Positions 1 through 8,345 of a DNA stretch of 64,000 nt are shown piece after piece. The DNA is from CAVSVP01 sp963731125 (GTDB lineage: Bacteria > Pseudomonadota > Gammaproteobacteria > Competibacterales > Competibacteraceae), in the NCBI GenBank assembly GCA_963731125.1, contig CAVSVP010000024.1:199851-263850 (forward strand), given 5' to 3'. The notes under the pieces are model-generated. The model searched no databases. It was not told the DNA's origin and was given only the letters and a program-made list of their open reading frames with translations. Each line of letters starts with the position of its first letter. The stretch's first letter is position 1. The position numbers and the translations under genes were made by a program.

Positions 1-442
1 GCATAATATACAGGTGCACCGAACCCAGAAAGAACATAGCGAATCCCGTATACACTTGCACAAACCATAAATTGGTATCGCTATGCTGCAGCATCTCCAT
101 ATGGCCCCGAAACGTCTTATATTGTCGATAGTTGATGGGAAATTTTCGCATCGCCAGCGCCGCGTGGAGGATAAAGATAAAAAACACAAACCCCACGACA
201 AGCGAAACGAGAAACGGAAAGGATCTGCCAAATATATAATAACCTTCGAAGAATTTGGCCACCGTATACATGGCATCCTTGCCGAGCAGGATCGAGGAAA
301 CAAAAACCATGTGCAGCCACATAAATAACACCAAAAAAAGACCGGTTGCGCTTTGCCAAAAGTCAAGCCTGGCCGGCATCCTGCTTTTCTTGGTCCGCTC
401 GCCAAGACCGGTGTCCGTGACTAAATCGATCGCCTTATTCAT
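1..442 (-). CDS. frdC: Fumarate reductase cytochrome b subunit, Wolinella-type (partial)
   Basis: Membrane anchor of a quinol:fumarate reductase; it carries the two hemes b and passes electrons from menaquinol to FrdAB. The reverse-strand reading frame from ATG 442 is open to the window edge (147 codons, C-terminus missing). The translation closely follows my recollection of Wolinella succinogenes FrdC: an N-terminal KKSRMPARLDFWQSATG stretch, a first helix with the WLHMVFVSSILLG segment, an LAMRKFPINYRQYKTF loop and a TGFAMFFLGSVHLYIM helix. Conserved histidines in helices I, II and IV are visible. AAAGG lies 7 bases before the ATG. It starts 38 bases after dctP2, so it belongs to the TRAP operon; frdA and frdB would be expected just outside the window. 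This five-helix single-subunit type is typical of epsilonproteobacteria and some deltaproteobacteria, and differs from the four-subunit E. coli enzyme. Confidence 0.88.
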   Translation of the reverse strand, partial: MNKAIDLVTDTGLGERTKKSRMPARLDFWQSATGLFLVLFMWLHMVFVSSILLGKDAMYTVAKFFEGYYIFGRSFPFLVSLVVGFVFFIFILHAALAMRKFPINYRQYKTFRGHMEMLQHSDTNLWFVQVYTGFAMFFLGSVHLYIM

Positions 443-480
443 TCAATTACCTTTCTACGCGTTACCTGTTCACTAATCGG

Positions 481-1488
481 TTAATGGCCCAATAGTTTGT
501 GGATGTCGGCTAACAGTTCGGGACCGATGTCCGGGGCAAACTGGGCTTCCACCGGTTGCGTTGTCTGGCGCCATTGCTCACGTTCCTCTGGAGTGAGCTC
601 TAGCACTGTGGCGTACCCGGCGGCTTCCACTTGTTGACGGTCTGCGACGGCTTCCTCGGCGGCAAAGCGGCGATTGGCTTCGGTAGCCTCCTCGAGAGCG
701 GCCTCCAATGAATGACGGATGTCATCGGGCAAGCCGTTCCAGAACTTCTGACTGACAACAACCAGATAACCCAAATAAGAATGATTGGAAACCGTAATCC
801 AATCCTGCACTTTGTAGACGTTCTGAGAAAAGATGTTAGACCAGGCATTTTCCTGTCCATCGACAATTTCCTTATCGAGACTGAGATAGACAACCCGGAA
901 GGGCATGCGTTGAGGGATTCCTCCCAGTGCCTCGATCATGGCCGCATGCACGTCCGAATTTTGAATACGAAAACGTTTGCCTTGAAAGTCGTCTGGTACT
1001 TTTCGTAACGGTGCTGCGCCGCGAACGGAAAAAACCTTCATGCCATTATCCCAGAAAGCCACCGCTTTAATACCTTTAAGCTCCAGGGGAGCGGTTAATT
1101 TTGCAGCCAACGGTGACTCAATCAATTGATGCACTTCGTCCATGTTCTGAAATAGAAAAGGCAAGTCAAAAACCTGTAACTGTTGGGAAAACTGCAGAAA
1201 CTTGGACAGGCTAGGGGCGGCCATAATGGCAAATCGTTCGCTATCGTTCAAGAGCATGCTGGTCAGCACCGTATCGTCGTCGTAAAGCTCAGAGTTAGGA
1301 TAAACCTCCACCCGGACCTTGCCGGCTAGGCGGTTGTTTACCTGCTCGGCAAACAAGTTGGCTGCCCGTCCCTTAGGGGTATCGGAAGCCACCACGTGAG
1401 CAAAGCGAATCACGTATTCCTGGGCGATAGCTTGAGAGATCCATGAGCTCATTAGCACAAGGATAATTACCTGAAAAATGGTTTTCAT
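481..1488 (-). CDS. dctP: TRAP transporter substrate-binding protein, DctP family (second copy)
   Basis: Periplasmic solute receptor of a TRAP transporter for C4-dicarboxylates or related organic acids. The start is ATG 1488, because GGAGG lies directly upstream; a TTG two codons earlier is less likely. A signal peptide (about residues 1-23, ending SQAIAQ) precedes the mature DctP fold. Family marks are the FAHVVASDTPKG opening, a VFDLPFLF segment, the RFRIQNSDV motif whose arginine binds the substrate carboxylate, and VDGQENAWSNI. It is clearly paralogous to the DctP at 3547-4545 but diverged. Having two receptors around one DctQM pair suggests either two ligands sharing one membrane unit or a sensory role for one of them; the ligand cannot be read from the sequence. 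Confidence 0.9.
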   Translation of the reverse strand: MKTIFQVIILVLMSSWISQAIAQEYVIRFAHVVASDTPKGRAANLFAEQVNNRLAGKVRVEVYPNSELYDDDTVLTSMLLNDSERFAIMAAPSLSKFLQFSQQLQVFDLPFLFQNMDEVHQLIESPLAAKLTAPLELKGIKAVAFWDNGMKVFSVRGAAPLRKVPDDFQGKRFRIQNSDVHAAMIEALGGIPQRMPFRVVYLSLDKEIVDGQENAWSNIFSQNVYKVQDWITVSNHSYLGYLVVVSQKFWNGLPDDIRHSLEAALEEATEANRRFAAEEAVADRQQVEAAGYATVLELTPEEREQWRQTTQPVEAQFAPDIGPELLADIHKLLGH

Positions 1489-1558
1489 ACCCAATCCTCC
1501 GTGCCCGGCAATAAACTATCACCGGGCTTTTTGAGCAGTAAACAAAATAGCTTTAAAG

Positions 1559-2857
1559 TTAGTGGGCGACGGTTTCCGGCCCCATCAACAGCGTCGGCAA
1601 GGCAATGGAGACGGCAGGCACATAGGTGATAATGATCAAGAACATCAGCAGCAGCATCAGCCACGGCAACGCCGCTCTGACGACTTGGGTCAGTTCCATA
1701 CCGGTGATACCGGAGGTGACGAACAGGTTAAGTCCAACCGGGGGTGTAACCATGCCGATTTCCATATTAACCACCATGATAATGCCCAGGTGAATGGGAT
1801 CGATGCCCAGCTGAACAGCAATGGGGAAAAGAATGGGCGCCATAATCAATAAGATCGCTGATGGCTCCATAAAGTTACCGGCAATCAGTAGCAGGATGTT
1901 GACCACAATCAGAAAAGTCCAGGGTGCCAGACCCCAGCCAATAATGGTGTCCGCAATCGCATGCGGAATGCGCTCGGTGGTCAGCACGTGGGCGAACAGC
2001 ATGGCATTGGCGATAATAAAGAGCAGCATAACCGTCACTTTGGCGGCGTCCACGAACACGTGAGGCACTTTTTTAAAGGGAATATCGCGGTAGACGAAGA
2101 TGGCGATAATCGCCGCATAGACGGCAGACACAGCGGCGGCTTCGGTGGGCGTGAAGATACCGCCATAGATGCCTCCCATGATAATGATGATTAAAAATAA
2201 TCCGCCCGAGGCGCTAAGGGCTGATTTCGCCAATTGCCCAAAGCCGGGAAATGCTTGCGCGGGCAAATTTTTAAGGCGGGCAGCGATATAAATCGCGGTC
2301 ATCAGGAGTAATCCCATGCCTAAACCGGGAATTACGCCGGCCATAAACATGCGCCCTACCGATACTTCGGTGGCGGCACTGTAGACTACCATCACGATGG
2401 AAGGCGGTATGAGGATGCCCAACGTACCGGCATTGCAGATAACGCCGGCGGCGAAATTCTTGGGATAACCTTGCTGCACCATGCCGGCGATGACGATAGA
2501 GCCGATGGCCACGACCGTGGCGGGTGACGAACCGGACACCGCGGCAAATAACATACAGGCCAATACCGATGCCATGGCAAGGCCACCCGGCAGCCAGCCC
2601 ACGCAGTCCACCGCGAAGCGGATCATCCGTCGGGCGACGCCGCCCGTGGTCAGAAAGGCTGAGGCCAGAATAAAAAAGGGGATAGCCATCAGCGTATAAT
2701 GATGCATGGTATTGAAGATCTTATCGGCCAGCGAGGCGATGGAATCATTGGCGAAGAACAGAATCGTCAAGACGCTGGAAAGTCCCAGCGATATGGCGAT
2801 GGGTATACGAATCAGCATGAAGGTAAACAGCAGAATAAAAAGAATAGCGGTTGTCAT
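1559..2857 (-). CDS. dctM: TRAP transporter large permease, DctM
   Basis: Large membrane subunit of a tripartite ATP-independent periplasmic transporter; it forms the Na+/H+-coupled translocation pathway for the substrate delivered by DctP. The protein has 432 residues, the normal family length, with about a dozen hydrophobic segments throughout. Typical motifs include MAIPFFILASAFLTTGG, a GSSPATVVAIGSI region, an IPPSIVMVVYS loop and the C-terminal GMVTPPVGLNLFV signature. It lies 44 bases after dctQ and is followed by dctP2 in the same direction. AAGGA precedes the ATG by about 11 bases. No damage is visible. Confidence 0.95.
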   Translation of the reverse strand: MTTAILFILLFTFMLIRIPIAISLGLSSVLTILFFANDSIASLADKIFNTMHHYTLMAIPFFILASAFLTTGGVARRMIRFAVDCVGWLPGGLAMASVLACMLFAAVSGSSPATVVAIGSIVIAGMVQQGYPKNFAAGVICNAGTLGILIPPSIVMVVYSAATEVSVGRMFMAGVIPGLGMGLLLMTAIYIAARLKNLPAQAFPGFGQLAKSALSASGGLFLIIIIMGGIYGGIFTPTEAAAVSAVYAAIIAIFVYRDIPFKKVPHVFVDAAKVTVMLLFIIANAMLFAHVLTTERIPHAIADTIIGWGLAPWTFLIVVNILLLIAGNFMEPSAILLIMAPILFPIAVQLGIDPIHLGIIMVVNMEIGMVTPPVGLNLFVTSGITGMELTQVVRAALPWLMLLLMFLIIITYVPAVSIALPTLLMGPETVAH

Positions 2858-2901
2858 GCCTGATGAAATCCTTGGTGGGGGTGAAACAATTTTCTATAGA
2901 T

Positions 2902-3444
2902 TTATTGGTTTTCCGGCTGATCGCCTTGTTTCAGTTGTTCAATGGCTTCCTTGGTTTCGTCGGCGAGTTCCATGCCCGTACCGCGCCCGGTAATCAGCTT
3001 CCAGCCGGCTTCTGCGAAGCGGATAAAGAGCAGGGCAAAGCCAATGGGCAGTATCAGGGTGGGAATCCAGAGGGGAACAGGAACGTCTTCGGCCTCGATA
3101 CCGATAAGCAGCAGCAGCGAAACGGTGTCCCAGCCGCCTTTAAACAAAATGGCTGCGTAGGTCATGCACAGGAGAACAGCAATCAAGCCGGTAATTTTTT
3201 GGACGCGTGGTGACAGATTTTTGACCAGCAGATCGACGCCAATATGGGCACCGACGCGAACCCCATAGGACATGCCAAACAACACCAGCCAGGCAAATAG
3301 AAAAACGGTGAGTTCCAGAGCCCAAACAGCGCCGGCGTTAAAAACGTATCGGGCAATGACTTGGGCAAAGGTGATAAGGGTCATGGCAGCGAGCAGGAGC
3401 GCAATAAAGCCCTCCTCTAGGTGATTGATAAGTTTTGTCATCAT
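2902..3444 (-). CDS. dctQ: TRAP transporter small permease, DctQ
   Basis: Small four-helix membrane subunit that pairs with DctM. It has 180 residues with hydrophobic segments at about 13-35, 48-70, 88-110 and 130-150. The family stretch FLFAWLVLFGMSYGVR with conserved W and G residues, followed by GAHIGVDLL, is present. The charged tail beyond residue 155 is slightly longer than in minimal DctQ proteins. Two adjacent methionines give alternative starts at 3444 and 3441. It sits between the first dctP and dctM; a terminator-like hairpin lies just upstream, so expression is probably lower than for dctP. Confidence 0.93.
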   Translation of the reverse strand: MMTKLINHLEEGFIALLLAAMTLITFAQVIARYVFNAGAVWALELTVFLFAWLVLFGMSYGVRVGAHIGVDLLVKNLSPRVQKITGLIAVLLCMTYAAILFKGGWDTVSLLLLIGIEAEDVPVPLWIPTLILPIGFALLFIRFAEAGWKLITGRGTGMELADETKEAIEQLKQGDQPENQ

Positions 3445-3459
3445 GAGCTTACCACGGTT

Positions 3460-3496
3460 AAAAAAAGTTCACTCCTCCCCTTTCCAAGGGAGGAGT
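3460..3496 (-). terminator. Intra-operon terminator/attenuator between dctP and dctQ
   Basis: On the minus strand a perfect 9-bp stem (ACTCCTCCC / GGGAGGAGT, 3471-3479 and 3488-3496, 8-nt loop) is followed after four bases by seven T residues (3460-3466). This is the layout of an intrinsic terminator placed directly after dctP. It would let most transcripts stop after the binding protein and let a minority read into dctQM, a known way to make binding protein in excess over permease. Confidence 0.75.
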
Positions 3497-3546
3497 AAGT
3501 TCGATGGTTTTACGACTCTGTTGTCTTACTGCAAATCAATGCGATT

Positions 3547-4545
3547 TTATGACCCCGTTTGTTCACTGCAGGCCTGTGCGGCATCAACATATTTTTCGCC
3601 GATTTCATCCTCAAATTCTTCCCATACCGGCTTCATGGCGTCGCGCCAATTTGCCTTTTCCTCATCAGTGAGTTGAATCAGTTCCGTTTTACCGGATTCA
3701 ACGATCTTCTGGCGATCTTCCTCGGCCTTCTGCTGAGCGATCTGGTTCACCTCCTTAGTCACTTCATCCATGATGGCTTCCAGTTCAGAGCGGATATCAT
3801 CCGGCAGGCTGTTCCAGAACCTGGCGTTAGTGATCACCATATATTCCAACACGCCGTGGTTGGATACCGTAATATAGGGTTGGACTTCGTGAAACTTTTG
3901 CGAATAGATATTGGACCAACTGTTTTCCTGACCGTCTACCTGGCCGGTTTGCAGCGCCAGATAGACCTCGGAAAAGGCCATCTTTTGGGGGTTGGCTTTG
4001 ACCGCCTGAAATTGCGATTGCAGCACGTCCGAACTCATAATGCGAAACTTGAGTCCGGAAGCGTCTTGGGGTTCCCGCAAAGGCTTGGGACCGGAGAGCT
4101 GCTTCATGCCATTATCCCAGTAGGCAAGACCAATGATGCCCTTGTCTTCCATGGCGGTGAGCAGTTCCTGACCGGCCTCGGATTGCTGAAAACAAGTGAC
4201 GGCGGCTTGATCGTCAAACAAAAAGGGTAGGTCAAAGACCTGCAGTTTCTCGGTGTACTTTTCAAATTTGGAAAGGGCAGGAGCTATCAACTGTACATCA
4301 TTTTTCAGCAGTGCCAGCATTTCATCAGTATCGCCATAGAGCTGGGCATTGGGAAAAACCTCGACTTTAACCTTATCGCCCAAGCGTTCCTCGACCTTCT
4401 CTTTGAACATGATGGCGCCTTGCCCTTTGGGGGTATTGTCCGCTACCACGTGGGAGAATTTAATAACAATATCCTGGGCGTGAGTAAAACCGGCAAAAAT
4501 GACAGCTATGCTCAGCGTCAGGATCTTGAAAATAGTCTTCACCAT
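3547..4545 (-). CDS. dctP: TRAP transporter substrate-binding protein, DctP family (first copy)
   Basis: Periplasmic C4-dicarboxylate receptor, first gene of the operon. ATG 4545 is chosen over an in-frame ATG 57 bases upstream because GAGGAGGAAAT immediately precedes it and because a clean signal peptide (about 1-24, cut after FTHAQ) then begins the protein. Mature part: IKFSHVVADNTPKGQ, VFDLPFLFDD, LKFRIMSSDV (substrate-carboxylate arginine) and VDGQENSWSNIYSQKF, all diagnostic of DctP. The length is normal for the family. The operon leader lies in the 4546-4987 interval, which also holds the maeB promoter region and a MITE. Confidence 0.95.
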   Translation of the reverse strand: MVKTIFKILTLSIAVIFAGFTHAQDIVIKFSHVVADNTPKGQGAIMFKEKVEERLGDKVKVEVFPNAQLYGDTDEMLALLKNDVQLIAPALSKFEKYTEKLQVFDLPFLFDDQAAVTCFQQSEAGQELLTAMEDKGIIGLAYWDNGMKQLSGPKPLREPQDASGLKFRIMSSDVLQSQFQAVKANPQKMAFSEVYLALQTGQVDGQENSWSNIYSQKFHEVQPYITVSNHGVLEYMVITNARFWNSLPDDIRSELEAIMDEVTKEVNQIAQQKAEEDRQKIVESGKTELIQLTDEEKANWRDAMKPVWEEFEDEIGEKYVDAAQACSEQTGS

Positions 4546-4804
4546 AATTTCCTCCTCATTATTAACTTCAGGATTCGTTTTGTTGTTGTAGGAGCCGCTC
4601 ATGGCCCCGACTTGGTTGGTGGTTGGAGAGAACTCTAACCAACTAGTTTTTAATCTTAGAAGGAAGTCGCTGAAAATGAATAGTCAAAATTAAAATTTTT
4701 CGTAAAGCGTTAATTCAATTTTGCTCCCATGCTGGCAAATCTTACTAAAGTGGACTATGTAATGAGTGATTAGCATTAGAAAAATCCGTAAACAGTACAA
4801 AGAC

Positions 4805-4929
4805 CCGACATTCCGCATATCATTCACATAAGTATTTGAATTTTATACTTTATAAGCTTTATCTAATTAAGTTGGCATGAAAATTAACTTTAAATATTCA
4901 GAAGGTTACATCGGTGTGCGGAATGTGGG
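4805..4929. mobile_element. MITE, non-autonomous derivative of the IS1634-family element at 60.7 kb
   Basis: A 125-bp AT-rich non-coding segment bounded by inverted ends CCGACATTCCGCATATC (4805-4821) and, on the other strand from 4929, CCCACATTCCGCACACC. These nearly equal the ends of the complete IS1634-type element at 60692-62452 (CCGACATTCCGCACACC and CCGACGTTCCGCATACC). A perfect 6-bp direct repeat AAAGAC flanks it (4799-4804 and 4930-4935), the same duplication length as the full element. It lies between the divergent dctP operon and maeB and so may affect the promoters of both. Confidence 0.82.
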
Positions 4930-4987
4930 AAAGACTATTGCAAATCAATTAATAACGACAACTCGATAGTTTGAGGTGGTGGGTAAG

Positions 4988-7270
4988 ATGGCAGAAAAAC
5001 TCAAAGAAGCCGCGCTGCAATATCATCGGTTTCCCAAGCCGGGGAAACTGGCCATTGTTGCCACGAAACCCTTAGCGACCCAACGGGATCTGGCGTTAGC
5101 TTACTCACCGGGGGTTGCCGCCGCCTGTGATGCTATTGTCGAAGATCCCCGGCAAGCTTCCAGCGTGACCGCTCGGGGTAATCTGGTGGCAGTGATCAGC
5201 AACGGTACGGCGGTATTGGGTTTGGGAGATATCGGGCCGTTGGCGGCCAAACCGGTGATGGAAGGCAAAGCGGTGCTGTTTAAGAAATTTGCCGATATCG
5301 ATGTCTTTGATATTGAAATCAAAGCCCATGATCCGGATAAGCTGATTGATGTCATTGCCAGTCTCGAACCTACCTTTGGCGCCATTAATTTGGAGGACAT
5401 TAAAGCCCCTGAATGCTTTCAAGTTGAGCAGGCTTTACGGGAACAAATGCGTATCCCGGTGTTCCACGACGATCAACATGGTACCGCTATTATCGTGGGT
5501 GCCGCCGTGCTGAATGGATTACGGGTGGTAGGCAAGGAGATCTCTCAGGTTCGACTGGTAACAGCGGGCGCTGGAGCAGCCGGTCTTGCCTGTTTGAATC
5601 AACTGGTCGGTCTGGGCTTGCCCCGCGAGAACATCATTGTGACCGATAAGCTGGGCGTTGTTTACAAGGGTCGCAGCGAAGAAATGGATCCGTGGAAGGC
5701 GGTGTATGCCCAGGAGACGCGGGCTCGCACCCTGGCGGAGGTGATCGAGGGTGCCGACATTTTTCTTGGGCTGTCCGCAGGAGGAGTGCTAAAACCTGAA
5801 ATGGTGCAACGCATGGCGGAAAAGCCCCTGATCCTGGCGCTGGCCAACCCTACTCCCGAAATTCTCCCTGAGGAGGCCAAAGCGGTTCGTCCCGATGCGG
5901 TTATTGCCACCGGCCGTTCGGACTATCCGAATCAGGTCAACAATGTGCTCTGTTTCCCGTTTATTTTTCGCGGTGCTCTGGATGTCGGTGCTACCACCAT
6001 TAATGAGGAGATGAAACTGGCCTGCGTACGGGCGCTAGCGGATCTGGCCTTGGCCGAGCCTTCGGAAGTGGTCACCAAAGCTTATGGTGGCCAGCCGATA
6101 CATTTCGGTGCCGACTATCTCATTCCAAAACCCTTCGACCCCAGACTTATCAGCCAGCTAGCGCCGGCGGTGGCCAAAACGGCCATGGAGACTGGGGTTG
6201 CCACTCGCCCTATTGAGGATCTGGAAGCGTATCGCGAGCGCCTGACAGAATTTGTTTTCAAATCGGGCCTAGTGATGAAACCCATCTTCACCATGGCGAA
6301 GCAATACCCCAGACGATTGGTTTATGCCGAAGGCGAGGATCGGCGGGTATTACAAGCCGTACAGCAAGTTGTCGATGAAAAGATTGCCTATCCGATCTTA
6401 GTGGGCCGGCCTGCCGTGATCGAAGATCGGATTCGGGAACTGGGCTTGCGCCTGAAAGTCGGAAGGGACGTAGAGTTGATCAATATTCTCCAAGACGAGC
6501 GCTTTCAAGCCTTTTGGGAAGAGTACCATCGTTTGGTGGGGCGCAAGGGAGTTTCTCCGGAAAACGCTAAGATGGCGGTCCGCACCGATCCGACTGTAGT
6601 GGCGTCTCTGGCGGTCAAGTTAGGGGATGCTGACACGATGTTGTGCGGTTCGGGGGGACGCTTTAGGAGACATGTGCGGCATATCACCAACATCATTGGC
6701 AAACGTAATGGCGTGTGCAGTCTCTCCACATTGAGCGTGCTGATATTACCGAGCGGCACCTTTTTTATTTGCGACTCCCATGTGACACCAGATCCGACGG
6801 CCGCGGAGCTGGTGGAAATGACCCTGTTGGCAGCGGAGGAAGTCCAGGCGTTCGGGTTTAAGCCCAAAGTGGCGCTGTTGTCCCGTTCTAACTTCGGTAC
6901 TTACGACACGCCGTCTGCCCTAAAGATACGCGAGGCACTCCAGATATTGATACAACGCGCCCCGGATTTGGAAGTGGATGGTGAAATGAACGCCGACGCA
7001 GCGCTTTCTGAAGAGATCCGCAATGGCGTGTTTCCTGCCTCACGGCTTAGAGGAAGTGCCAATCTGCTGGTAATGCCCAACGTGGAGGCTGCCCACATTG
7101 CCGGTAATCTTCTTAAGCTCTTGGGTGGCGGCGTGGCCGTCGGCCCCATTCTGCTTGGTGCGGCTTTGCCTGTGCACGTGGTGACTCATGCTATTTCCGT
7201 GCGCGGTCTAGTGAATATGAGCGCCATGTCCGTGGTGCAGGCCCAGATTCAGGCTGAAGCGCTTGCTTAG
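4988..7270 (+). CDS. maeB: NADP-dependent malic enzyme, MaeB type with phosphotransacetylase-like C-terminal domain
   Basis: Oxidative decarboxylation of malate to pyruvate with NADP reduction, cytosolic. Start ATG 4988 (GAGGTGG 8 bases upstream); a GTG at 4976 would add four residues. About residues 10-160 form the malic N-domain (YSPGVAAACDAI, NGTAVLGLGDIG), followed by the metal/malate site EDIKAPECF and FHDDQHGTA, then the NAD(P)-binding domain (VTAGAGAAGLACLN) to about 420. Residues about 430-760 are the phosphotransacetylase-like regulatory domain (LVYAEGEDRR, PKVALLSRSNFG, EMNADAAL) that in MaeB proteins senses acetyl-CoA. Full length (about 760). It is divergent from the TRAP/fumarate reductase operon, consistent with a shared dicarboxylate metabolism. 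Confidence 0.96.
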   Translation: MAEKLKEAALQYHRFPKPGKLAIVATKPLATQRDLALAYSPGVAAACDAIVEDPRQASSVTARGNLVAVISNGTAVLGLGDIGPLAAKPVMEGKAVLFKKFADIDVFDIEIKAHDPDKLIDVIASLEPTFGAINLEDIKAPECFQVEQALREQMRIPVFHDDQHGTAIIVGAAVLNGLRVVGKEISQVRLVTAGAGAAGLACLNQLVGLGLPRENIIVTDKLGVVYKGRSEEMDPWKAVYAQETRARTLAEVIEGADIFLGLSAGGVLKPEMVQRMAEKPLILALANPTPEILPEEAKAVRPDAVIATGRSDYPNQVNNVLCFPFIFRGALDVGATTINEEMKLACVRALADLALAEPSEVVTKAYGGQPIHFGADYLIPKPFDPRLISQLAPAVAKTAMETGVATRPIEDLEAYRERLTEFVFKSGLVMKPIFTMAKQYPRRLVYAEGEDRRVLQAVQQVVDEKIAYPILVGRPAVIEDRIRELGLRLKVGRDVELINILQDERFQAFWEEYHRLVGRKGVSPENAKMAVRTDPTVVASLAVKLGDADTMLCGSGGRFRRHVRHITNIIGKRNGVCSLSTLSVLILPSGTFFICDSHVTPDPTAAELVEMTLLAAEEVQAFGFKPKVALLSRSNFGTYDTPSALKIREALQILIQRAPDLEVDGEMNADAALSEEIRNGVFPASRLRGSANLLVMPNVEAAHIAGNLLKLLGGGVAVGPILLGAALPVHVVTHAISVRGLVNMSAMSVVQAQIQAEALA

Positions 7271-7456
7271 GACCGTGCACGAAATAACATCTCGATTTAA
7301 CCTTCCAGTGGCCTGGTGAATGGAGCACAGAGACTGTGAAAGCATTGTCAAAATGCAGCTTTTTTAGCTCGTAAGTCACTATTTTTATTTTTAAAAGCCA
7401 CGGCGCAAGGGAGTTTATCAGTACAACAGCGATGCAACATCATGAGATATTTAAGT

Positions 7457-7630
7457 AACCTCAGTTCGATATAAAATATTCAAGTATCAGGTGGTTATTC
7501 CGGAAAACGCGGTAAATACATCCCGGTAAGCTCGACGACGGTATCCATACCGCCGACATTTCCTGCATAAGCACCTGATACTTTAAGTTTATTCCCAACC
7601 GCTCAAACGCTTATCTATCGAACTCAGGTT
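7457..7630. repeat. Nested inverted-repeat element next to the tetR gene
   Basis: Two concentric inverted repeats frame this non-coding stretch. The outer arms are AACCTCAGTTCGATA (7457-7471) and its complement at 7616-7630 (14 of 15 match). The inner arms are AAGTATCAGGTG (7482-7493) and a perfect complement at 7572-7583. Between them is a GC-rich core with a short CGGTATCCATACCG palindrome. The last two bases overlap the stop codon of the tetR gene. No target duplication is evident. It could be a decayed small mobile element or a structured RNA/terminator region between two convergent genes. Confidence 0.55.
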
Positions 7631-8345
7631 ATGTAGCAACGGGGGCTTTCTCATGACTCGGCAACAGATGCCGCTCAAGTGCGTCTTGCAGGAAATTTCC
7701 GTAAGTTTCCACGTCTATTTTACGCTCCCGGTATTTCCAGCGCTTAAGGTACCAGTCTTGCAGCATGGCTTGCAGCAAAGCAGCGCTTAGCTGAGGATCA
7801 ATGGGACGAAATAGGCCCTGCTGTTGTCCTGTGCGAATGATATTGCAGAATAGTTCTTCTATACTTAGTTCGGTCTGCATAATCCGCTGTTTTTCTTCTG
7901 CACCCATATGCCGTGCCTCCATGTAGCAGAAAAAAAACCAGTCCTCGAGAATCTCGCTTAACCACAAATGAGTACGTACGGCAATGCGCAGCCGTTCCAG
8001 GGGGTCGTGGAGGTCCTGTATCTGATCCAGCAGGATGCGGGCGTTTAAGGTATTGCCATAGCTTTGAATTAGATATGTCAGATCATTTTTATTACGAACA
8101 AGGATGTGTAACTCGTTCATACTCAAGTCGGCTTCGGCACTAAGATCGCGCAATTTGACGGCTGCAAAACCATTGTCGTTGGACAACTTTAAGGTGGTTT
8201 CCACGAGCTTGGTCAGGTTTCTGACTGCCAAGCCTTCATTCTTGAGCGTAATGCGCTCGCCGCAGTGTTGGTGGATAATAACTCGGCCAATTTCCTGCTT
8301 TGAGAGATTAACCAAACGCTTAAATGCCTGGAAGGTTGAATTCAT
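7629..8345 (-). CDS. TetR/AcrR-family transcriptional regulator
   Basis: Probable homodimeric repressor. After an unusual N-terminal extension of about 40 residues comes a TetR-type helix-turn-helix (about 41-95: LVETTLKLSNDNGFAAVKLRDL, then LSMNELHILVRNKNDLTYLI, matching the usual recognition helix and the KxxLl stretch after it). Residues about 100-230 are helical and would form the ligand/dimer domain. The start at ATG 8345 has only a weak ribosome site, so a shorter start inside the extension is possible. The gene ends against the inverted-repeat element at 7457-7630 and is convergent with maeB; the divergent neighbour is the M23 peptidase 475 bases away. The target is unknown. Confidence 0.8.
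   Translation of the reverse strand: MNSTFQAFKRLVNLSKQEIGRVIIHQHCGERITLKNEGLAVRNLTKLVETTLKLSNDNGFAAVKLRDLSAEADLSMNELHILVRNKNDLTYLIQSYGNTLNARILLDQIQDLHDPLERLRIAVRTHLWLSEILEDWFFFCYMEARHMGAEEKQRIMQTELSIEELFCNIIRTGQQQGLFRPIDPQLSAALLQAMLQDWYLKRWKYRERKIDVETYGNFLQDALERHLLPSHEKAPVAT

Noticed and set aside
3559..4230. Plus-strand open frame of 223 codons
   Set aside because: Lies wholly antisense to dctP with its signal and motifs; no ribosome site.
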